NCBI GenBank assembly: GCA_030268105.1
Contig: BSDZ01000039.1
Span: 186,001-250,000, forward strand
Origin: Volvox africanus
Lineage: Eukaryota > Chlorophyta > Chlorophyceae > Chlamydomonadales > Volvocaceae
DNA length: 64,000 nucleotides
Direction: 5' to 3'
Below, piece after piece: positions 50,025 to 62,339 of the stretch (its first letter is position 1; each line of letters opens with the position of its first letter). The notes below the pieces were generated by a model. That model was not told the origin of the DNA, did no database searches, and saw only the letters and a program-made list of their open reading frames with translations. The position numbers and the translations under genes were made by a program.

Positions 50025-51289
50025 GTCAGTCGCTGGCTACCTGAGGCCAATCCAGCTTGATCGCCGCCGCAATGTTTTGGTGCGCCAAGTGAGGCCGGCC
50101 GCCAGCCCGAACGTGCCACCGCTTCCAGAGTGCCGCCACCTTCCTCGCGACATGGAATGTTCTTGTCCCCAACTCAGCCTTCCGCATGTATCGTGGGGCA
50201 ATGTGCTCCTCGGGCCGTCCATCAGCCCAACTGTCGCCTGCCCCAACCACAGCCGCAAGAAAGGGCGTTTTGCGGAAAAGCTGCAAACCGCAAAACATAT
50301 TTGTCGGCCTCCTTATTTCCGAATTCCACACCCGCAGAAGTAAGGGGACAATAAATTTCAACTTCGCCTAAGAACCCGCCCAAGCAACCTAAAAGAACGT
50401 CCAAGTGCCATAAAAGAAGCTCTCCCACTCAGCGCGGAGCCACCTTAAGCATGCTCCTCTACAGTCACCCCTCTTTTATCTCCAAAGGGAAGCTGCTGGA
50501 CAAAATATCAAAACAAACGGAAACCTCGGGGCAAAACAAACCTCGCGGTGAGGCCTCCGTGTTTCAGGACTGGCCGGGTTGCGTGGCAATTGAGACTTAT
50601 TATTTGAACTCCATCGGCCGTACGGCCATTCAGCATATTCGTACGTAATTGAGGAGAAAGCTGCTTTCTCATGGAGGAAAGACAGCCCAACCAACCAACA
50701 CCAGGGGACATACATACACCGCCACAGTACGTCGCCACAGTGCAAAACTGTCTACACCCCTGCTCGTTTCCGCCCTTAAGAAGGCAACGGAAATGAACAT
50801 ACATTCTCGCGTCTCAAGAATATTGGCAAAAGGAAATCTTGGAGGACGAATAAGACGCTTTCCCGGATCCTTAGTCGTTCATGATAACTCCCACCCGTGC
50901 AGGAGCATCGGCTCACACAACCCCGTGCCTTAGCGGCAGCAGCAGTGACAATTACTCCTTCGCCTATTGCTGCTTCTGCCTCTGCTGCTGCTCACCTGGC
51001 TGGTGCTGTAATAGACACAACAACTGTTGTTAACTGCGGCTGTCACCCCGCGTCAGAACACCTCGTCTTTTCAGTGAGGGGCTCCACACCCTTGAGGGGC
51101 AGTTGGGCAATGCAATCACATACCGAGCTGCGAACTTGCCGCGAGCGAAAACATCTGCCCACCCCTAAATTCTCCGTACTACCAACTACCAGATCGGCAT
51201 GTTGGGTTGTACGGGCTTAGTAACGCACTACCCTAAATCACTACTCCCACAAACACAACAGCAACCGTCGCTGCAACCGTCCGTGATCC
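48366..51289. other. Region without a defined gene
   Basis: May be introns of a long minus-strand gene. A minus-strand frame at 50361-50026 (with VVGAGDSWADGRPEEH and HVARKVAALWKRW) is moderately protein-like, but both other frames are also open. It contains an (ATCGTC)n run at 49981-50026. Around 49255-49290 a short GATCC(A)AA tandem series occurs. Nothing else is supportable. Confidence 0.45.
49981..50026. repeat. (ATCGTC)n microsatellite
   Basis: Seven to eight hexamers, open in all frames. Confidence 0.9.
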
Positions 51290-54200
51290 CTTCCCCCTTC
51301 TCCTCCCCTGCTCCTCCTCCTCCTCGCTGCTTCTCCTCCTCCTCGCCTCCTCCAGCCTTCCTCACTTTGTTCCGACAAGCAAATCCCGGACGTGGAGTTT
51401 AAAATTTCGCAGCCTGCTTCGGATGCCCCCACTGCTCTTCGTGCTGCTACGGGCGCCAGAAGAAGCTGGCTCGTCTGCCAGCTCCCTGTTGCGCCACCGA
51501 TGCTGTTTTGACCGTCATCTGTCAACCTGGCCGCGCACATCATTCGACGCCTAGTGCCACCCACCATAGGACTGACAGCCGAAGGGGGAAGGCCCCATCG
51601 CTACCCGCCACGCGGCGGAGACCGGGGGCTTTGGCCACTGCCATCGTCTTAACCTTCCATGCGTTCGGGGATCTTGCAGACAATAAGGTAGAGGCCAGCG
51701 CACCAGGCAGACGCCAATTCGTTGCTACGGAGCCGGCTGTGGTGGCGTCGGCAGCGACGGCGACGGCGTTGTATCGCGCAACAGGCGACATTGCAGTACT
51801 TTCCCTGGGGCCACCGGCGGTGGCGACAACCGTACCGCCACAGCCCATGGCCTGCTGACAGCTGGGTGGTGGTGGCGGTGGTAGCAGCGGCGTCTTCGCG
51901 ATGCATTAGCTTGAGCCGCCACCGCTTAGTCCTACTGTGCCCTCCTCAGACTCCGGGATGGTGGGTCCAACAATCTGCGGCGGTAGCAAGGTCTCGCAGC
52001 CGCCACCGCCACCATCACCGCCACCGCACTACCTCTGCCGCCAAACGCAGCGTTTTGAAGCGACGGGCTTCCATCCCCACTGCTCCTCGTGATGCCCAGT
52101 CGCCCACTGCGGGTCCCTGACGGCTTCATATAGCACGGCATGTTCCATGAGAGACGTGCTCCATACGGGCACGCGGCGCTTTGTCTCATGAGCTTGTTGT
52201 TTGAGTCCTCTTCAGTGAAGCTGTAGTCGATGCCGGAGCAGCCGTCCGCGCCGACGACATTGGACTTGTACTCCACCACGCTGCCCGGTGGCGCCGATTG
52301 CTGCTGCCCACCAGCGACTTCGTCAGCGGCAATGCCGCCGACGGCAGCGGTGGCGGTTGAGGCCGCGGCAGGTGCCAACGTGGACATGACGTTGCAGACA
52401 GACGGGGCAGTTGTGCTTGAGCCCATGGAAGCGCGCTTCTCATCCGATAACGGACTCAATCCACACTTACCGATGCTAAGGCGATACGGGAGCATGTCGG
52501 CGCCGGCCATGTTTCCACCGCCGCCGGTACCGCCCGTGTTTCCACTGCCGCCGGTGCTGCCGCTGGGGTCATGCACACTGCCGCCTCGTGTGCTGCCCGT
52601 GTTCAGCGAGCCGCTGCCACCACCACCGACACTGCTATCACCTGCACCTGGACATCTGCGTGCGTGACTTGATTTGGATCGGGTTGACCGAAATGATGAA
52701 AAGGCGTTGACCAGGGCTGCACTGGCAAAAGCGACAGGCAGGCAGCCCCCATTACGTTTCAGATTTCGTCGAGCTACTGTCGCCGCCGCTGGTGTGCTGG
52801 AATTAGACAGGGATCTCGATCCAAGTCTGCTGGACCTAGATCTGGATGCAGGTGTGGAAGTGGAGCGCTGGATGATATTTGATCCGGTGCGTCGAGCCGT
52901 TGATGGCGCCGGCGCTGGAGCTGCCACTGCCTCCATTGCCACCTGGCGACCGGATGACAGCAGCACCTGTTGCTGCTGCTGCAGCTGGGGCGCAAGTGCA
53001 CCAACAGTGGATAGGCTAGCAATGCCGACGTTGCTCTTGATACCTGCCGCTTGGCCTGCCGTATAATTGCTGGCTACCTTGTTGCAGCGTCTCCCGACGC
53101 TGCCTACGTACGGAGCGATTGTCGTCGGATGTGATGGCAGCGGCCTCCGCCTCCGTCATGTAAGTGAGCAGAGTGCCAGAGGTAGCTCTGCTACCGACGC
53201 TGACACCGGTGGGGTTAGATGACCTCGCGGTTGCTACTGCCGCAGCGCCGCTACTGCCGAAGCTCGTTGCAACCTCACTGCCTGCACCCACAACACCTGA
53301 CGGCAGCCGACGGAATGCTGCGGAGGCAGCATTGTTACTGACCCATGGTTCGGGCCGCGGCTCTTCCACTGGCGGCAGACACGCCGAGGACATCGTGCTA
53401 GTAATCTGTTGCGAAGGACGCGAGGGCACGCCGTAAAGCATTGAGGAGGTCACCAAGAACGAAAGCGGGGGCCTTCTTAAGCGGCTCGACTAAGGTCACG
53501 AAACTTCACCGTCTGCGAGGAGCAACACCTGGCGCAGGAATGGGTACGCCCAGGGCCATCCATCACACTCCCATAGCTGTACGGATGCTATTTGGATCTA
53601 CTTGTTGCCTTCAGGGCACTGGCGATGGGAGCCGTTCCCTGGAGCAGTGGGACCCTAAAAGTAGTCGCACACGCGCACACTCACATACACACACACGCGC
53701 GCGCGCACAAGTTCAATCAGTCATTGCAAAAACATCGCTCATCACACACGCAAGTGATCGTTGCCATCGCCGTTGACGCCACCTACCGTCTCTCCCGGAG
53801 CATGCAAGTAGCTGTGGCTCGCCTTGCACGACCACCTGCTGCGAGTTCGCCTTTGGCAATTTCACGACGCCACCCACTGAGCCCGTACCGGGGGACACGT
53901 CCACCGTGTCGGTGCGGTTACTGGATCCTCGATGCAGGTGCCCCAACAGCCAGCCGGGAAGTGACCGAGAAGAGATGAGGGGCTTCTCGTAGTGGGGCCC
54001 TTTGGGGCCCAAGCTGCCACCGCTTTCGGCGTATGCGCCATGGACGCTACCGGCGTGGAGATGGCAAGGGCTGCCGCCACGATAGCTGACGCCGGTGGCG
54101 GCGGCGGCAGCGGCAGGACACCGCTCATCAAGGACGCCGCTCTTCACCTGGCTGTTGCCGTAGCCATCAGGGGTGATCGGGCCGCCAGTCTCCGTTCCAA

Positions 54201-54765
54201 CCCTGCCACCGCCCAGCAAGCTACCCATCGTCCAGCTGCCGCCGACGCGGCTGCCACCGTAAGCTGCGGCTGCTGCTGCGGTGGCGTAAAATGGTGAACC
54301 AGTGTCGAGCACTTGACGACTCGTCCCGCCGCCACTGCCAGCAGCGGCGCCGCCACCGTGCGAGCCCAGCCACCTCATTGTCCGTACGAAGGTGCCGGCT
54401 ACTGCCTGCTGTTGGGGCCGCTGCTGCATTTGGTATTGTTGCTGCACTGGTTGCTGCTGTGCCTGCTGCTGTGATGGCGGCACCGTGGGCGTATTCAGGC
54501 CTCCCACCAGCCGGGGAGAAGACAGCACCCAGCCCCTAAGCCTGCTGGGTGCCGGGTTGTGGAGTGCACCGGAGAATACGTCGTGAATAGACTCGCGTGA
54601 TTCGTGTCGTACGCATCCGTCGCGCTGCTCTACCGTACTCTGGTACGGATCAAACTCGAATGTGCAGCCAGGGATTTGCCCACTGGATAATGCAACCTCA
54701 GCGGTTGTGCCAGCACAGGCACCGCCAGTGGTGGAATCTGCCCCGTGAAAGCTGCCTGTGGTCAT
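51290..54765 (-). CDS. Multi-exon Gln/Gly/Ala-rich protein, unknown function
   Basis: At least four minus-strand coding blocks. The first, 54765-53787, may begin at ATG 54765 and ends at donor GTAGGT. Next are about 53480-53078 (donor GTAGCC), about 52990-52466 (ends LPYRLSIG at a textbook donor GTAAGT) and about 51530-51385 (with NSTSGICLSEQ, donor GTGAGG). All have high third-position GC and long open frames that the opposite strand matches less well. Composition is poly-Gln, poly-Ala and Gly/Ser-rich, with short ordered segments such as FEFDPYQSTVEQRDG. No catalytic or DNA-binding domain is visible. Phases between blocks do not all agree, so exon edges are wrong somewhere or short exons are missed. 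It could continue into the 48365-47241 exon as one gene. Confidence 0.45.
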
Positions 54766-55997
54766 CAGGCAGATCCGTGGGTCGGTAACGGGTTAAAAGG
54801 GATAGGGAAAGTCAACTTTCATGTCCTAATCAAGCCCTGCTGGGACAGCGGGACGTTCCGCTATTCCGGACAGGGGATGGTCTTTTCGGCAATTGTGCGA
54901 ATATTCCGAATATTCCGAAATCGAGAGAAACTGGGAGGAAAACGAATGCGTCTTGGATCTGGTCCTGAAATATGGAAAGGACAGACGTTATGGTTTCGTG
55001 CGACTGCGGGAGAGTTACGGCGAATGACGTGTTGGGTTATATACCTGATATGCAGGTTCTGCATCAAGATATGTGCAGCTGCCGTACCGTTCGTATCAGA
55101 AGATGATGACAAGAAAAGAAAGCTTGTGGCCGGGGGCCCCACGTTGGTGGGGTAGTTGGGCACCGGCGTAGATGAACTGGCACAGCCCCGGCGCGCCCGC
55201 CGCTAGTTGCTGCCGCCCTGGATGCATTCTTTGACGACGGGTTGATGAACGAGTTAACTATATTCCCTACATTACAATTTAGGCACCAACCTAACGACGG
55301 TCCCCTCCTGTGTGCAGTTACCTGACGCGTCTGGAGCTGTCTGTCGCGCCTCTAGCGCAGACCTCCCTGGCCTTGGGCAGTGCAGCCGATGACAACTCCA
55401 GTACCCTATAATCGGGTGTTGTATTATCCCAGCTAGCAACTCCGACGCCTCCTACCTCTCTCCCTGCCAAGCAGGGGCATGCCCCAAAGGGATGCAAAGG
55501 GATCTGGATGCATGTTGCAACCAAGATGGTGTGTACACGACTTAGAGGCTCAGCCTGGGGCCGGGCGGCCGCGGTACAGAACAGGGAGAGGGGCTACCCA
55601 TGGCAGGTTGGGGAAGGGAGGAGGGGTTCGTGGAAGGTGGGGCGGCGGAGCAGTTTGTACCTACAGGAACATGCGTGTGTGCGTCTATTCGTACCAGGAA
55701 AAGACCGGGGGGACATTGAAGAGCAGCAGAATCATGATGGCGGGTAAGCAAGGGGAGAGAAGCTCTTCGGAAGGAGTTGGCCAGCCAAACAATTGGCCCA
55801 TAGAGAAATGGCATATAATAGTGGCCCAACCGCATGCACCTAACTGCTGAAGAAATACCGCGATGCTGCTGAGTGCATACTACTATTGCATGAGGACACC
55901 TGCGTGACAAGAAGTGCGAGCCACCTGCATATAAACGCTGTACAGTATACGAACCAATATTGCAATCTTAAGCGGAGATGGTCTCATCTGACCCGAC
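54766..55997. other. Region without a defined gene
   Basis: Plus strand 55317-55410 reads as a possible terminal exon (acceptor ctgtgtgcag, then YLTRLELSVAPLAQTSLALG and a TAA), but I could not find its upstream exons. The rest shows only short unsupported frames. Confidence 0.4.
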
Positions 55998-56718
55998 ATG
56001 ACGTTATGGCGGCAGAGTCCGCCCCAGCGGCAGTGCAACGGCATTTCTCGTCTGGGATATGAGAATGCGGAGGTCGAAGAGCTCATGGTGGTGAGTGGGC
56101 AACAGCAAATGACCGCAAGGGGTGTGTGTGTGTGTGTGTGTGTTTCGGCAAGTTGAGCTGCGTATCCACGCGTCGGTTGTAGCACTGGAGGAGAAGGATG
56201 TGTCTGTGTACGTCAGCACCAATATTCATGGTGCTGACTTGCGCCAGGTTTGGTATTAATTTCTGATTATAGTGAATGACTATTGTCTTATATATTATGT
56301 GTTGGGTTCTGTTGGTCATCTCTGGGGATATCCGTGGGTGGTCGAGGCAGGTGCGGCAAGTGGGGCTTATGTAGTCAGAGCGAAGGTTTATATGACGGAA
56401 GCGAGTAACGGGGCGGGCAGCAAAAGTCAAAGCCTGATGCGTATGGTGCCAAAATGTGCGTTGATGTGCCCTGGGTTTTGCAAGAGCAGAGGGTCCGACT
56501 GGATGTGGTGAGTGTTGTTCCTGACCGAGGGGGGCTGTACTGAGGCCCCGGACATTACACAAAGGGGGGTAGCCTAGTTAGGAGCCATTGCCAGGGCGGC
56601 AGCCCTCTGTTGGCAGCATGTGATCCACCTCCATGTGCCTTCCCCTCCCGGTTCCGCTGGCCAGGAGTACGTCATCCAGCTACTGGCGGGGGGAGGGGAG
56701 GATGAGCTTCATTCATGA
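55998..56718 (+). CDS. Small three-exon protein, 94 aa, unknown function
   Basis: Exons 55998-56090, 56158-56247 and 56617-56718 (TGA) are all phase 0. Donors are GTGAGT and GTTTGG; acceptors are gttgag and ttggcag. Product: MTLWRQSPPQ... with GYENAEVEELMV, then LRIHASVVALEEKDVSVYVSTN, then HVIHLHVPSPPGSAGQEYVI, ending in an acidic EDELHS. No signal peptide or membrane segment. Alternating hydrophobic residues in exons 2 and 3 suggest beta strands. I do not recognise the family. A (GT)n run of about 20 bp sits in intron 1 just before the acceptor. The model rests on phase agreement and protein-like composition only. The third exon could belong to a longer gene. Confidence 0.45.
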
Positions 56719-59700
56719 GCAGGTGAGTGGAAGGGGGAGATGGCGGAGGGGAAGGGGGGCATGACGAGGGACACCGATTTCATAGACCTTTGAACTTGAC
56801 CAGGTGTACGCGCCACTAGCACAGTATGGGTGGAGTGTGTGGTGCTGACCTTGCCTGGGGCACCTCTTGCTACGAAGCACGGTGGGTTGTGTTGGGAGTT
56901 GGGGTCAAGCGACACAATTTGGCCTTCGATGAGCACTTGTGATTTCACTTTTAGGAACTTGACATGAGGAAACTGTCAGAATGTCGGTGCCAGCGTTACT
57001 CATCGGTGTTAGCTCGTCTGGCACACTGGACTGGGACGCGCTATTGTTACACGTGGCTTGCTGAGCCACAGATGCTTGTCAAGCCCGCCTGGCCCTTCCC
57101 TTTCATCTGCTTCACTCTCTGACGCTCCCTCCTTTTCCATACAGGCGATCCCATTTTGTCCTGCTGCTGCTGTTTCCCATAATCCTGATCCGCTGCCACA
57201 AGCACTGTTACTGCAGGTAGGTGCAGCAAGCTTGAAGTTTATCAGCCTTTCTCCAACGGCTGAGTTGAAGGAAGCGTTGTTGATGTTGATATCATGAATG
57301 TGTTGTTCATCCATCCACCAGGTGGGGACACCCTGTGACGGACACGGAAGTCTTTTATTTGACAGCAGTCTCGCCTAGTGTGTGTGTGGCTTGTGCTTCA
57401 CACCTCAAGCACAACCTTGTAACAACCTTTGGGAAGGAGCAGGCTGCAGCTCCGGCAATATCCTACATGCAGCTCAAGCTTATGGAGCTTTGCGGCTCCA
57501 ATTAGTGGGGGACACGGTCGATCAAGGCCCCCTCACTTGAGGGGCCTCGCAAGAGCCGAATGCCCCCACGCTGAACACATGGCCCTTTCTTGGCGGCCTT
57601 CCTAAGAGCTGCCAAGAGAATCACAGAGCCGTATGTTCAGCGTGGGGGCTCTTGTGAGGCCCCTCAAGTGAGGGGGCCTTGATGGACCCTGACACTGATT
57701 GTAGGCGCAAAGCTCCATAAGCTTGAGCTGCAAATAGGATATTGCCGGAGCTGCAGCCTGCTCCTTCCCAAAGGTTGTTACAAGGTTGCACAAGGTTGTG
57801 CTTGAGGTGTGAAAGCCACCAAGCTGTGGTAGGCCTGACATAGTTTCCTGTTATTTTACCTGCTATTTTCTTAGCCGCCATTTCGTTAGTGGATCCTAAT
57901 CAGTAGGACCTTGTCAACTCTGTTTATTCGTGGATTTGTTTCCGAGGGACTCTGGACAAGAGATGCTTGGGACAGGACGCGCTCAGGCATGCACTTATGT
58001 GCATGTGTATGTGTTATGTGTGTGTGTGCGTACATCTGTGTGTGGGTGTGCAGACAGTACCATCGGATTCGAGCCATGTAGTTTCATCCGGGTCGATTGA
58101 AGAGCAGGCCCCCGTGCCACTACTTATCAGGCAATGCGTGGATGCTCTTTTTGAGGGTCTCAGTCTTTCCCCATGCGCCGTCACGCAATACCCCTAGTTT
58201 CAATACTCTAGAGTCGGTAGAAAATAGAAGGGAGCCTGCAGAAGCTAGGCATGCCATATAAAGGAAATTAGTGATGCAGAAGGTAGGCCAGTTATGATAA
58301 ACCTGATAATCTTGGCAGTCAATACAAACCTGATAATCCTGGCAGTACAAGCAGTGTGGGGCATGTGTCATAGCGATTAATTATAGCGATTATGATGCTG
58401 ATGGAAACGAATTTGCTAGATATTTACGCAGGCTCCTTCGGTTAGCCACACATCTCTTTAATGCAAGTGCAAGATCCATCGATCGGATATGATAATGAGT
58501 GCTGTATGGGTTCATGGAAAACACGAAGACACAAAGTCATGTCATACGGAATGCACGATAATACAGTGTGTCAGGCTACTGCGTAGTGTGCTGGATTTCA
58601 GTTCCCCGTACCAAATCTAGCCTATCATAAGAAACGTTTATGGAAGTCATGTGCAGGATCAGGTGCACAGTATACTCATGAGCAGGGGTTATCACCCGCA
58701 TTTGCAACGGTGCAAGTTTAGGCACGATAGGTCCAGTAGTTTCTTCATCTGTATCCGTCATGTATACAAGAAACTGCTATGAACACCTGGGCTGTGGGCT
58801 GGCTGCAGCTTCCAAAGTTTAGCGTTATGTTGAATGCGTTAGGTTATGGTTAGGAAAGTAAACCAGCCCTGATGTCGGCTGAATGGATTTTGCCAGCCTC
58901 AACTTTCTTTCGTCGACAGGTTCCTGCCGGCAGGGTTAACTAGGCGAAGGAAAGGGGCGCGTTTATGAGGATGGGCCGCGTGAGTGTTGTAAGTATAAAT
59001 TGTCGGTAGCAGTGTTTATCGCGACAAAAGAGGTCGGCCGCCAAGGCGAATGCGGTGGCAGTAATAAAAATACCAAATTTATTTCAACGTCGAGCGGTGA
59101 ATACGTTTACAGAGTGTACACCCGGGTAAAGGGTGTACACCCGGATGGAGAATGACGACGTCAATGCTTACCCCGCTTTTATGGAAACCATTGGCATAAA
59201 CGATAGACGAACGAAATGGCAGCAATGGCATCTACAGCTGCTCTTACCGAGCGTTTTTGCTTTTTGTCCAAAACATCACGCACGCGCCCTGACCCTAATT
59301 ATGCAACAACGAACCACCACAAGCTGACAACTGCAAAACCTTGAACTACTTCTCTGCCCACACGTGGTGCGTGAGATGATGACGACTGATCAGCGCTACT
59401 GATTGCAATCCTTCCTTGCTCGCGGTGCTTACTAACCATGCAACATACAAAAAATGACAAACAGAGCAGTATTCGTGATCATGATGATGACAATGCCTGG
59501 AAGGAAGGACATCAAGATATCCGTATACCATACATGCATATGTACTTGTAGGCGGAATTGGCCTTGTACATACACCCATCCAGGCCAGCAGTACTTTAGC
59601 ATCAAAGCACTGAATGGCTCAATTGTAGGAGCTTAAGAATAAATGGTGCCCAGAGAGAGCGCCCACAAGTGCAAACCATTTATCAGCAATCAGCCCTAAT

Positions 59701-59868
59701 ACTTAGTCGCGCTACCTACACATGGCCATACGGATTGACACAGGCAGCAACAGCGCCAAACAATCACGCACATGGTAGGGCACATGGACCCTTGCTCCCC
59801 TCATGTGGGACGAGGAGCCGGGTCCCATTCTCTTAACCAAGTCGTATCCCCACGTACACGAAGCATAC
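56719..59868. other. Region dominated by a large inverted repeat; no complete gene
   Basis: Contains the inverted repeat 57384-57837. A plus-strand hydrophobic stretch at about 57144-57216 (SHFVLLLLFPIILIRCHK, flanked by ag and a GTAGGT donor) could be a lone exon. A plus-strand frame ending at 58197 contains VPLLIRQCVDALFEGL, faintly like the start of a RhoGAP domain, but lacks the following catalytic-Arg block. An ATG-initiated minus-strand frame of 61 codons lies at 58761-58576. A palindrome gtgtacaccc...gggtgtacac lies at about 59116-59142. None can be tied to a gene. Confidence 0.4.
57384..57837. repeat. Large inverted repeat, arms about 200 bp
   Basis: Left arm 57384-57580 is matched in reverse complement by right arm 57631-57837, with a loop of about 50 bp. 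Shared blocks include cacacctcaagcacaacctt, gggaaggagcaggctgcagc, caagcttatggagctttgcg and caaggccccctcacttgagg. Mismatches and a few short indels are present. The arms are GC-balanced and stay open in protein-like frames, as if a gene fragment had been duplicated head to head. It may be a foldback transposon, a MITE or a hairpin-RNA source. Confidence 0.93.
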
Positions 59869-60002
59869 CTTGACGCCTTCTTCATCCACACATACACTTC
59901 GTATGTAGGTTGCAACACTTCACCAGTCTTCTTGCATCGTCCCAGAGGTGTGGCCGCTTCTGCCGCAAAGCAAGCCACCACCGCCTCCCTGCCATGGCTG
60001 AC
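59869..60002 (-). CDS. Lone coding exon, minus strand, unknown gene
   Basis: Between acceptor gacgacag and donor AAG/GTATGC the frame reads VSHGREAVVACFAAEAATPL and continues through GEVLQPTYEVYVWMKKAS. Splice signals on both sides are good and the composition is protein-like. It is in phase to follow the MopE-motif exon at 60970-60919, so it may be a downstream exon of that gene, about 0.9 kb away. No domain is recognised. Confidence 0.45.
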
Positions 60003-60918
60003 CTGTCGTCTGTCCCAAAATCGCTGTCCCAAATAATTGTTCGTCCTCATTGATGACTCGATTGCTGGGCTGCCGACCTACCTGACCCTGGCCCCGCATA
60101 CATCCCTAATTCATCCACTCAGCCACCTTCTCCACTCAGCAGCCTGCTGCCCACCATCCACCATCCACCCCAGCAATGGCGATTTTGAAACACACAGGGC
60201 ATTCTGGAGACGAACATAAATTAAAATGATGTTGGCCCGCTCAACTCACCTTACTGGGCGATGTTTCTTTACTAGTTATCCGTACGGCACACACGTGCAA
60301 CTAACACGATGGTGCATGCAAAATCTTTCTACACTTCTTCTTTGAGCCTCTCCCGCATCTTCATGTGCACGGATGCATGCTAAAAAACACAACAAAGTCT
60401 CAAGTCTGAAAGAAACGGGATCGTTCGCTCCACTACCACACCTGGTGCGGAACTAACCGCTGACACAGAGCTGTCACATCCGCGCTCCCTCCCCAGATGA
60501 TGGCCACCCTCGAATCCCAAACAACATAAACGAGGAAGATTCACTCCTTTGAAGCTTGTGACTTAACACGTCGACGCAATCAGAGTTGTGTGTGCGTGTG
60601 TGTTAATAATCATAACCCCTCGCCATCATGCAAGTCATGTACCGCATCGTCCATACTGATGTTGGCTGCATACCGGTATGCCGCACATACCCTCAGAACG
60701 GTATCCATGTTTACACAAACCCGTATACATGCACATATATAGCCGCAAGGCTATATATGTGCCATGACGATACAAACCGCTATCGCCACAGGACTGACAA
60801 CCGTCATGGGAACAGCGATGGCTACTGCCGTAGGGAATGATGCGCCAGCAGTAATGGGCCGCTCGTGATGCGGTGCCGACGACTGCACCGGCGGCGGGGC
60901 CACAAGTCCCCTTTAGAC
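60003..60918. other. Possible intron or intergenic DNA
   Basis: Lies between the lone exon and the MopE-motif exon. The only clear structure is the hairpin at 60731-60762 and a short (GT)n run near 60586-60602. Confidence 0.4.
60731..60762. repeat. Perfect 14-bp hairpin with GCAA tetraloop
   Basis: gcacatatatagcc, loop gcaa, then ggctatatatgtgc. The GNRA tetraloop would make an unusually stable RNA hairpin. No adjoining features tell what it does. Confidence 0.85.
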
Positions 60919-62339
60919 CTCGTCCACGACCTGACAGTCGGGGTCATCAACATCCACGAGCCCGTCGCAGCTGCGATGCGGAGGACGAGGGGAGCGGGCT
61001 AATGATAACAACGGATTCGCAGACAAAGCAACATACGGCGTACGTACCGGTGATGTCAGGTTTCAGATTTGGATTTGGATTCTATGTTCCGCTCAATAAT
61101 GGGTTAGATTTTAGGTTGTTCGGATTTGTAATCAGCAGGCGAAACCAGAAACATAATCATAGGACTGCGCATATGTTGAATCAGACTATACCAGAGCACG
61201 ATGGTTCTCCCCGCCCTATATTTTTCCCACCACTTTGCATGAGGGGTTTGCTCCGAAGGGTTTAGGTCGCTTTCTTTTATGATCTATCAACAAGCTCCTT
61301 AAGCAGCAGCGCCATACCCCATCCTAGACGCCCCGTGAACCCCACTCATTGACACCCACTCGTTGTCCAGGCCATCTTCGCATTCTCCACCGGTCTCAGA
61401 GAATCCCTGGTAACGGCAAACAGCCACAGTCGCCGAGCCGCCCGTCACGCCGCCCACGTCCTCCGCAACGGGGAAAGTCCGATGGGTGAACCTGGCGAAG
61501 TACGGGTGAATAAGGAATGCCAAAATTACATAAAAGAGACTTACTGCATGGGCACAACATTAGGAGTTTTAGGAAGGGTTTCACAAGAGCAAGGTTGCTA
61601 ACACCGTGGATCCGCACCTCTCCGTCCTCGCTTTATTTGTAGCGGTAAGCCTGCGCACACTTCATGATGCCAACCAACCCCCCCACTCTCAAAATCCTGC
61701 CCAGCCTCTCATCGCCATGCAGGCAAGCCCTCGCTCACCTTATCAGCACATTGGCGGGTTGGTACCTGTACGACTGGCCTGCACTTACACAACGGTATAC
61801 ACGGGGAATCTTAGCAACTTAAGTGGGGTATGTATTATGTGGTAATTATGCCAAATCAGCCGCTAAGGCCCGCCAACCAACGGGGAACTACCATCAGGTA
61901 CGTGAGAACCACCACCACCACCAGAGCAATGAGCATCAGCCAGAGGGAGACCATCCGCATAAAGGAAATTAGAAACGAAACCAATACCTGGGGGACCACC
62001 GGGCGCCAACAACCCCAACACAAGACGTGCACGCACACACATACCTACGCCCATCGCTGCCAGAAACACTGTTGGCGGGGCCCCTGTCAGCCCCACCGGC
62101 GTCGTCGTCGTGTTGACGGAATGCAGCACCAACCGCCCTGCCGTCGTAGCTGGCAACCCGGCGTCGCCGCCAACAGGTTCACGATATTGCACGTACAGCG
62201 GGTGCGGCGCGGCGGATGATGGAGTCTTCCGGTTGAGGAGCACGAGCAGCAGATGATCGGCCGAGAGCGCCGCGGGAGGCAGCGTCACGACTTTAGTGTC
62301 GCCGACTATGACCCATGGGTCCACAAGGTTTGGTTTCAT
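60919..62339 (-). CDS. Extracellular-type protein with MopE-type Asp-rich motif; gametolysin-like region
   Basis: Exons 62339-62045, 61987-61892, 61778-61739, 61491-61360 and 60970 to 60919 (or 60931) join with matching phases. Across the last junction they give ECEDGLDNDCDGLVDVDDPD, the Ca/metal-binding repeat found in MopE-like extracellular proteins. The upstream part (VVTLPPAALSADHLLLVLLN, later PLYVQYREPVGGDAGLPA) resembles the region after the catalytic site of M11 gametolysin/VMP matrix metallopeptidases of volvocine algae, and VAVCRYQGFSE fits the Cys-containing stretch before the motif in that group. No HEXXH zinc site is visible; it would lie in exons upstream of 62339. Calling it M11 is inference. 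The ATG at 62339 may be internal, and the 3' end is undefined. Confidence 0.55.

Noticed and set aside
58078..58197. Possible start of a RhoGAP domain (VPLLIRQCVDALFEGL)
   Set aside because: Only one short block matches, and the diagnostic arginine-finger segment that should follow is not found in the next kilobase.
61882..61987. Transmembrane or signal-peptide reading of this exon (MRMVSLWLMLIALVVVVV)
   Set aside because: The alternative frame (GFVSNFLYADGLPLADAHCS) uses a better donor for the previous exon and keeps phase through the next two exons to the MopE motif. The hydrophobic frame is an artefact of a GGT repeat.
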